Source: Nitrospirae bacterium GWC2_57_13 (GTDB lineage: Bacteria; Nitrospirota; UBA9217). From it: a stretch of DNA of 32,663 nt. The stretch spans positions 1 through 32,663 of the forward strand of contig MHDZ01000018.1 in the NCBI GenBank assembly GCA_001805055.1. The letters are read 5' to 3'. Of this stretch, positions 31,801 to 32,663 are shown one piece after another. Numbering within the stretch: the stretch's first letter is position 1; every line of letters starts with the position of its first letter. Under the pieces are notes generated by a model, which saw nothing but the letters and a program-made list of their open reading frames with translations, was not told the origin of the DNA and searched no databases. Made by a program: the position numbers and the translations under genes.

Positions 31801-32663
31801 CTGTTGCTGTCGTAGGAATGTTTCTGTCCTTCGTCGACTCTCCGTCCGTCAGCAGCAAGATAAACGATTTTGCGCAGGGCACATACTGGTCGGGCATGAC
31901 CGACCCGCTGGGGTAATCGAAATAATAAGGGTCATCGGAGGTACTCGGCCCTACTCGATAGTCGGCCGGAGAATTGCCTGAGTAATAAGGCGCGTCATGC
32001 CTGAAGTACCGGACCATTTCGAACAACGTTTCACCCAACGGCGTCCAGGTGTTCGGCGTCATGTTATGGATCGTGGTGATCATGTTCACCGGCTGGCTGA
32101 AGTTCACGATGTTCGCCACGTACCCGGCGTCATAGCGGCCGTTCGTGTAACCCGATTCCTGGCCCGAACCCTGATTGTAATAAGCGAGCCCGAACCTGGC
32201 CTCATCTCCCAGGTTGGCGATGATGCCCTGCTCGTATGCCCAATCCTCGCCCTTCCAGTTGATCACGGTGCTGTATGGCCCTCCCGAGGGCGCCGTCAGG
32301 GAAACGGACATCTCCACCCAGGTCACTTTCGGGTACTGCGAAGAGCTTGCGGTCGTAACATTATACACGCCGAAGCTGTTCACATAGTAGGCGCTGGCAC
32401 TGTCGGTGAGGTCCGTTGCCTGCCATGCCGAACAGGTGGGGAGATCCGCGCTTGCCGCCGCGATGCACTCGGCAAGACGCTTCGGATTGGCCGTCCAGGT
32501 GAACTGGTAAGTATTCCATGACGTCGAAAGATTGTCGTAATTCGTCGGATCGTAATAATCCGTGCCCCCTACCCTCAGCACTCCGGTGATACGGTTCGTG
32601 CCGTTCGATGTCTTCTGGGCCCGGAACCGGACGATCACGGACTGAATGGTTGTGGTGATCTCC
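28865..32663 (-). CDS. pilY1: PilY1-like type IV pilus tip/biogenesis protein, N-terminus outside window
   Basis: Large secreted protein of the PilY1 family, linked in other bacteria to type IV pilus extension, adhesion and surface sensing. At least 1265 codons are visible. The frame stays open to the right edge with protein-like sequence (EITTTIQSVIVRF), so the internal GTG at 32638 is not the start. Order: a von Willebrand-like region including KSFILLLTDGESTKDRNIP, a linker, and a C-terminal beta-propeller typical of PilY1 (DVITSTPKVFSS, LGFIGANDGMLHAVRVGY, EVWAYIPYNAFPYLKYLADP, GGMRFGGACSGG, MLDVTDPENPVPLWEF). The segment GDILAIDANMDYKSERIYFG aligns with the PilY1 calcium-loop region. The extreme C-terminus adds a lysine-rich tail after a glycine-rich linker (IIVGSGGGTVGNKGGNIGD). 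Pilin genes, if any, lie beyond the edge. Confidence 0.9.
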   Translation of the reverse strand, partial: EITTTIQSVIVRFRAQKTSNGTNRITGVLRVGGTDYYDPTNYDNLSTSWNTYQFTWTANPKRLAECIAAASADLPTCSAWQATDLTDSASAYYVNSFGVYNVTTASSSQYPKVTWVEMSVSLTAPSGGPYSTVINWKGEDWAYEQGIIANLGDEARFGLAYYNQGSGQESGYTNGRYDAGYVANIVNFSQPVNMITTIHNMTPNTWTPLGETLFEMVRYFRHDAPYYSGNSPADYRVGPSTSDDPYYFDYPSGSVMPDQYVPCAKSFILLLTDGESTKDRNIPTTATGVPSGKSLQDYDVDGRDGVTYPSDGSDYLDDVALWARTVDARPGTCTSDKATWTFPCLPGNQSIVTYSVFMFGRASQLLKDTAINGGFEDLNGDNLPGPDLREYMRDVYPYDGVLDTTNDLPLTYFEGDDGYDLEESIINAIASILRRAASGTAVSVLTTSSRGVGSMLQAYFLPIKQEGAREVTWTGYTQNIWLDLQDNLREDTVPDAQLILDQDKAVKLYYDTLSSETKVAKFTTDVNGNSDASVPGSLASCDPSETKRFGEISSIWEGGAKLALKRPSTRTIFTSKKSIVGTTTTTLDSTTLPKQPLFNTSMSATLKAALNPDAIYTEDNIVGYIRGECLETSATGDSVCGGTPNATYRDRRMQVTGGDTNGNVWKLGDVITSTPKVFSSTPLNTYHLVYNDTTYMSYVSSDAYKKRSSTISSLGFIGANDGMLHAVRVGYLKNKSDSYGTIVSTIKALFKNFFTSTDAANDLLGEEVWAYIPYNAFPYLKYLADPTYCHIYYNDLTVNLLDVSLGGTSNPNATDVRDAGSWKTVVMGGMRFGGACSGGISPTGPPTGTPANVGFSSFYMLDVTDPENPVPLWEFTDPDLGYASSYPAVIRTGAAGVNGRWYVVLGSGSKRLPKEGQDIARSTTGYIYILDLKTGALVKKIALDHNAIVGDILAIDANMDYKSERIYFGTSYLSTTWKGKLVSIAIPDQDLSLTWTPAITYLFSGDHLFTASPDAVLDEYRNVWVYQGSGKYYSDVDETMSEPQIFLGMKHLSSTTYPLTLTNLTNRTATTTTGIVTGTTQACIYDSESGFGMKTMVTSVNATSAQAAVPANGWYVNLATSPTVERVISRPLAIGGLVDFLSYRPNSDPCAAGGDSYLYSLGYTTGVAPDNVAILSPDTTTIIVGSGGGTVGNKGGNIGDEVRVEKGIKLGPGAPPTGEAIIIPPPKEGQEKLKKKIQVATGVVVEAENETSYSLISKIVHWLKK

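Overview
The window reads as a chromosomal segment of a Gram-negative, low-oxygen-respiring bacterium of roughly mid-to-high GC. Support comes from a cbb3-type oxidase, beta-barrel and lipoproteins, a PilY1-type pilus protein, an RpoS-like sigma factor, sigma54/NtrC-type control and a DHH-CBS-CCA tRNA enzyme. The gene mix would suit Nitrospirota or a deltaproteobacterial lineage, but this placement is inference. I see no phage, IS, CRISPR array, rRNA or tRNA gene. Nearly all genes lie on the minus strand. The plus strand carries an outer-membrane protein, fdhD, a small DUF6941-like protein and one doubtful 40-residue ORF.

Layout. 1-4.45 kb: cbb3 oxidase block read leftwards, ccoN-ccoO-ccoQ, a 436-nt gap, then a short monoheme ccoP and ccoG (cut by the left edge). 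4.5-5.9 kb: an Rrf2/IscR-NsrR-like regulator with three cysteines, divergent from a beta-barrel protein. ACCTT/AAGGT half-sites recur on both sides of the regulator gene, and a separate perfect palindrome covers the predicted ccoN start site. 5.9-6.8 kb: fdhD after a strong terminator. 7.0-8.5 kb: a REC-only response regulator followed by an RpoS-like sigma factor. 8.66-13.9 kb: NtrC-type regulator, multi-PAS/GAF histidine kinase and a kinase-less PAS protein whose sensor module duplicates that of the kinase. 14.3-17.8 kb: pheS and pheT of the archaeal/eukaryotic type. 18.1-21.7 kb: DUF6941-like protein, SPOR protein, queA, TPR-metallopeptidase. 21.9-27.7 kb: yjbQ, Na/Pi-cotransporter-like gene, DHH-CBS-CCA nucleotidyltransferase, xerD. 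27.8-32.66 kb: a cadherin-like lipoprotein and a large pilY1 (N-terminus outside the window), separated by a strong terminator.

Two genome-level patterns stand out. Several intergenic gaps hold dispersed, word-like imperfect hairpin repeats: a GCATAG/CTCTCTGC family with three copies, an ATCCGTGTT family and a GCAAAG palindrome. In addition, four genes (fdhD, the DUF6941-like gene, queA and the Na/Pi gene) have a promoter-like -10 box ending about 5-7 nt before the start codon, which suggests leaderless mRNAs.

How the genes may work together (inference): the Rrf2 protein probably senses NO, iron-sulfur status or oxygen and adjusts the cbb3 oxidase and the envelope protein. The PAS kinase/NtrC pair and the REC-RpoS pair form a compact signalling and stress-response block. 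Most of the rest is housekeeping (tRNA charging and maturation, queuosine, chromosome dimer resolution).
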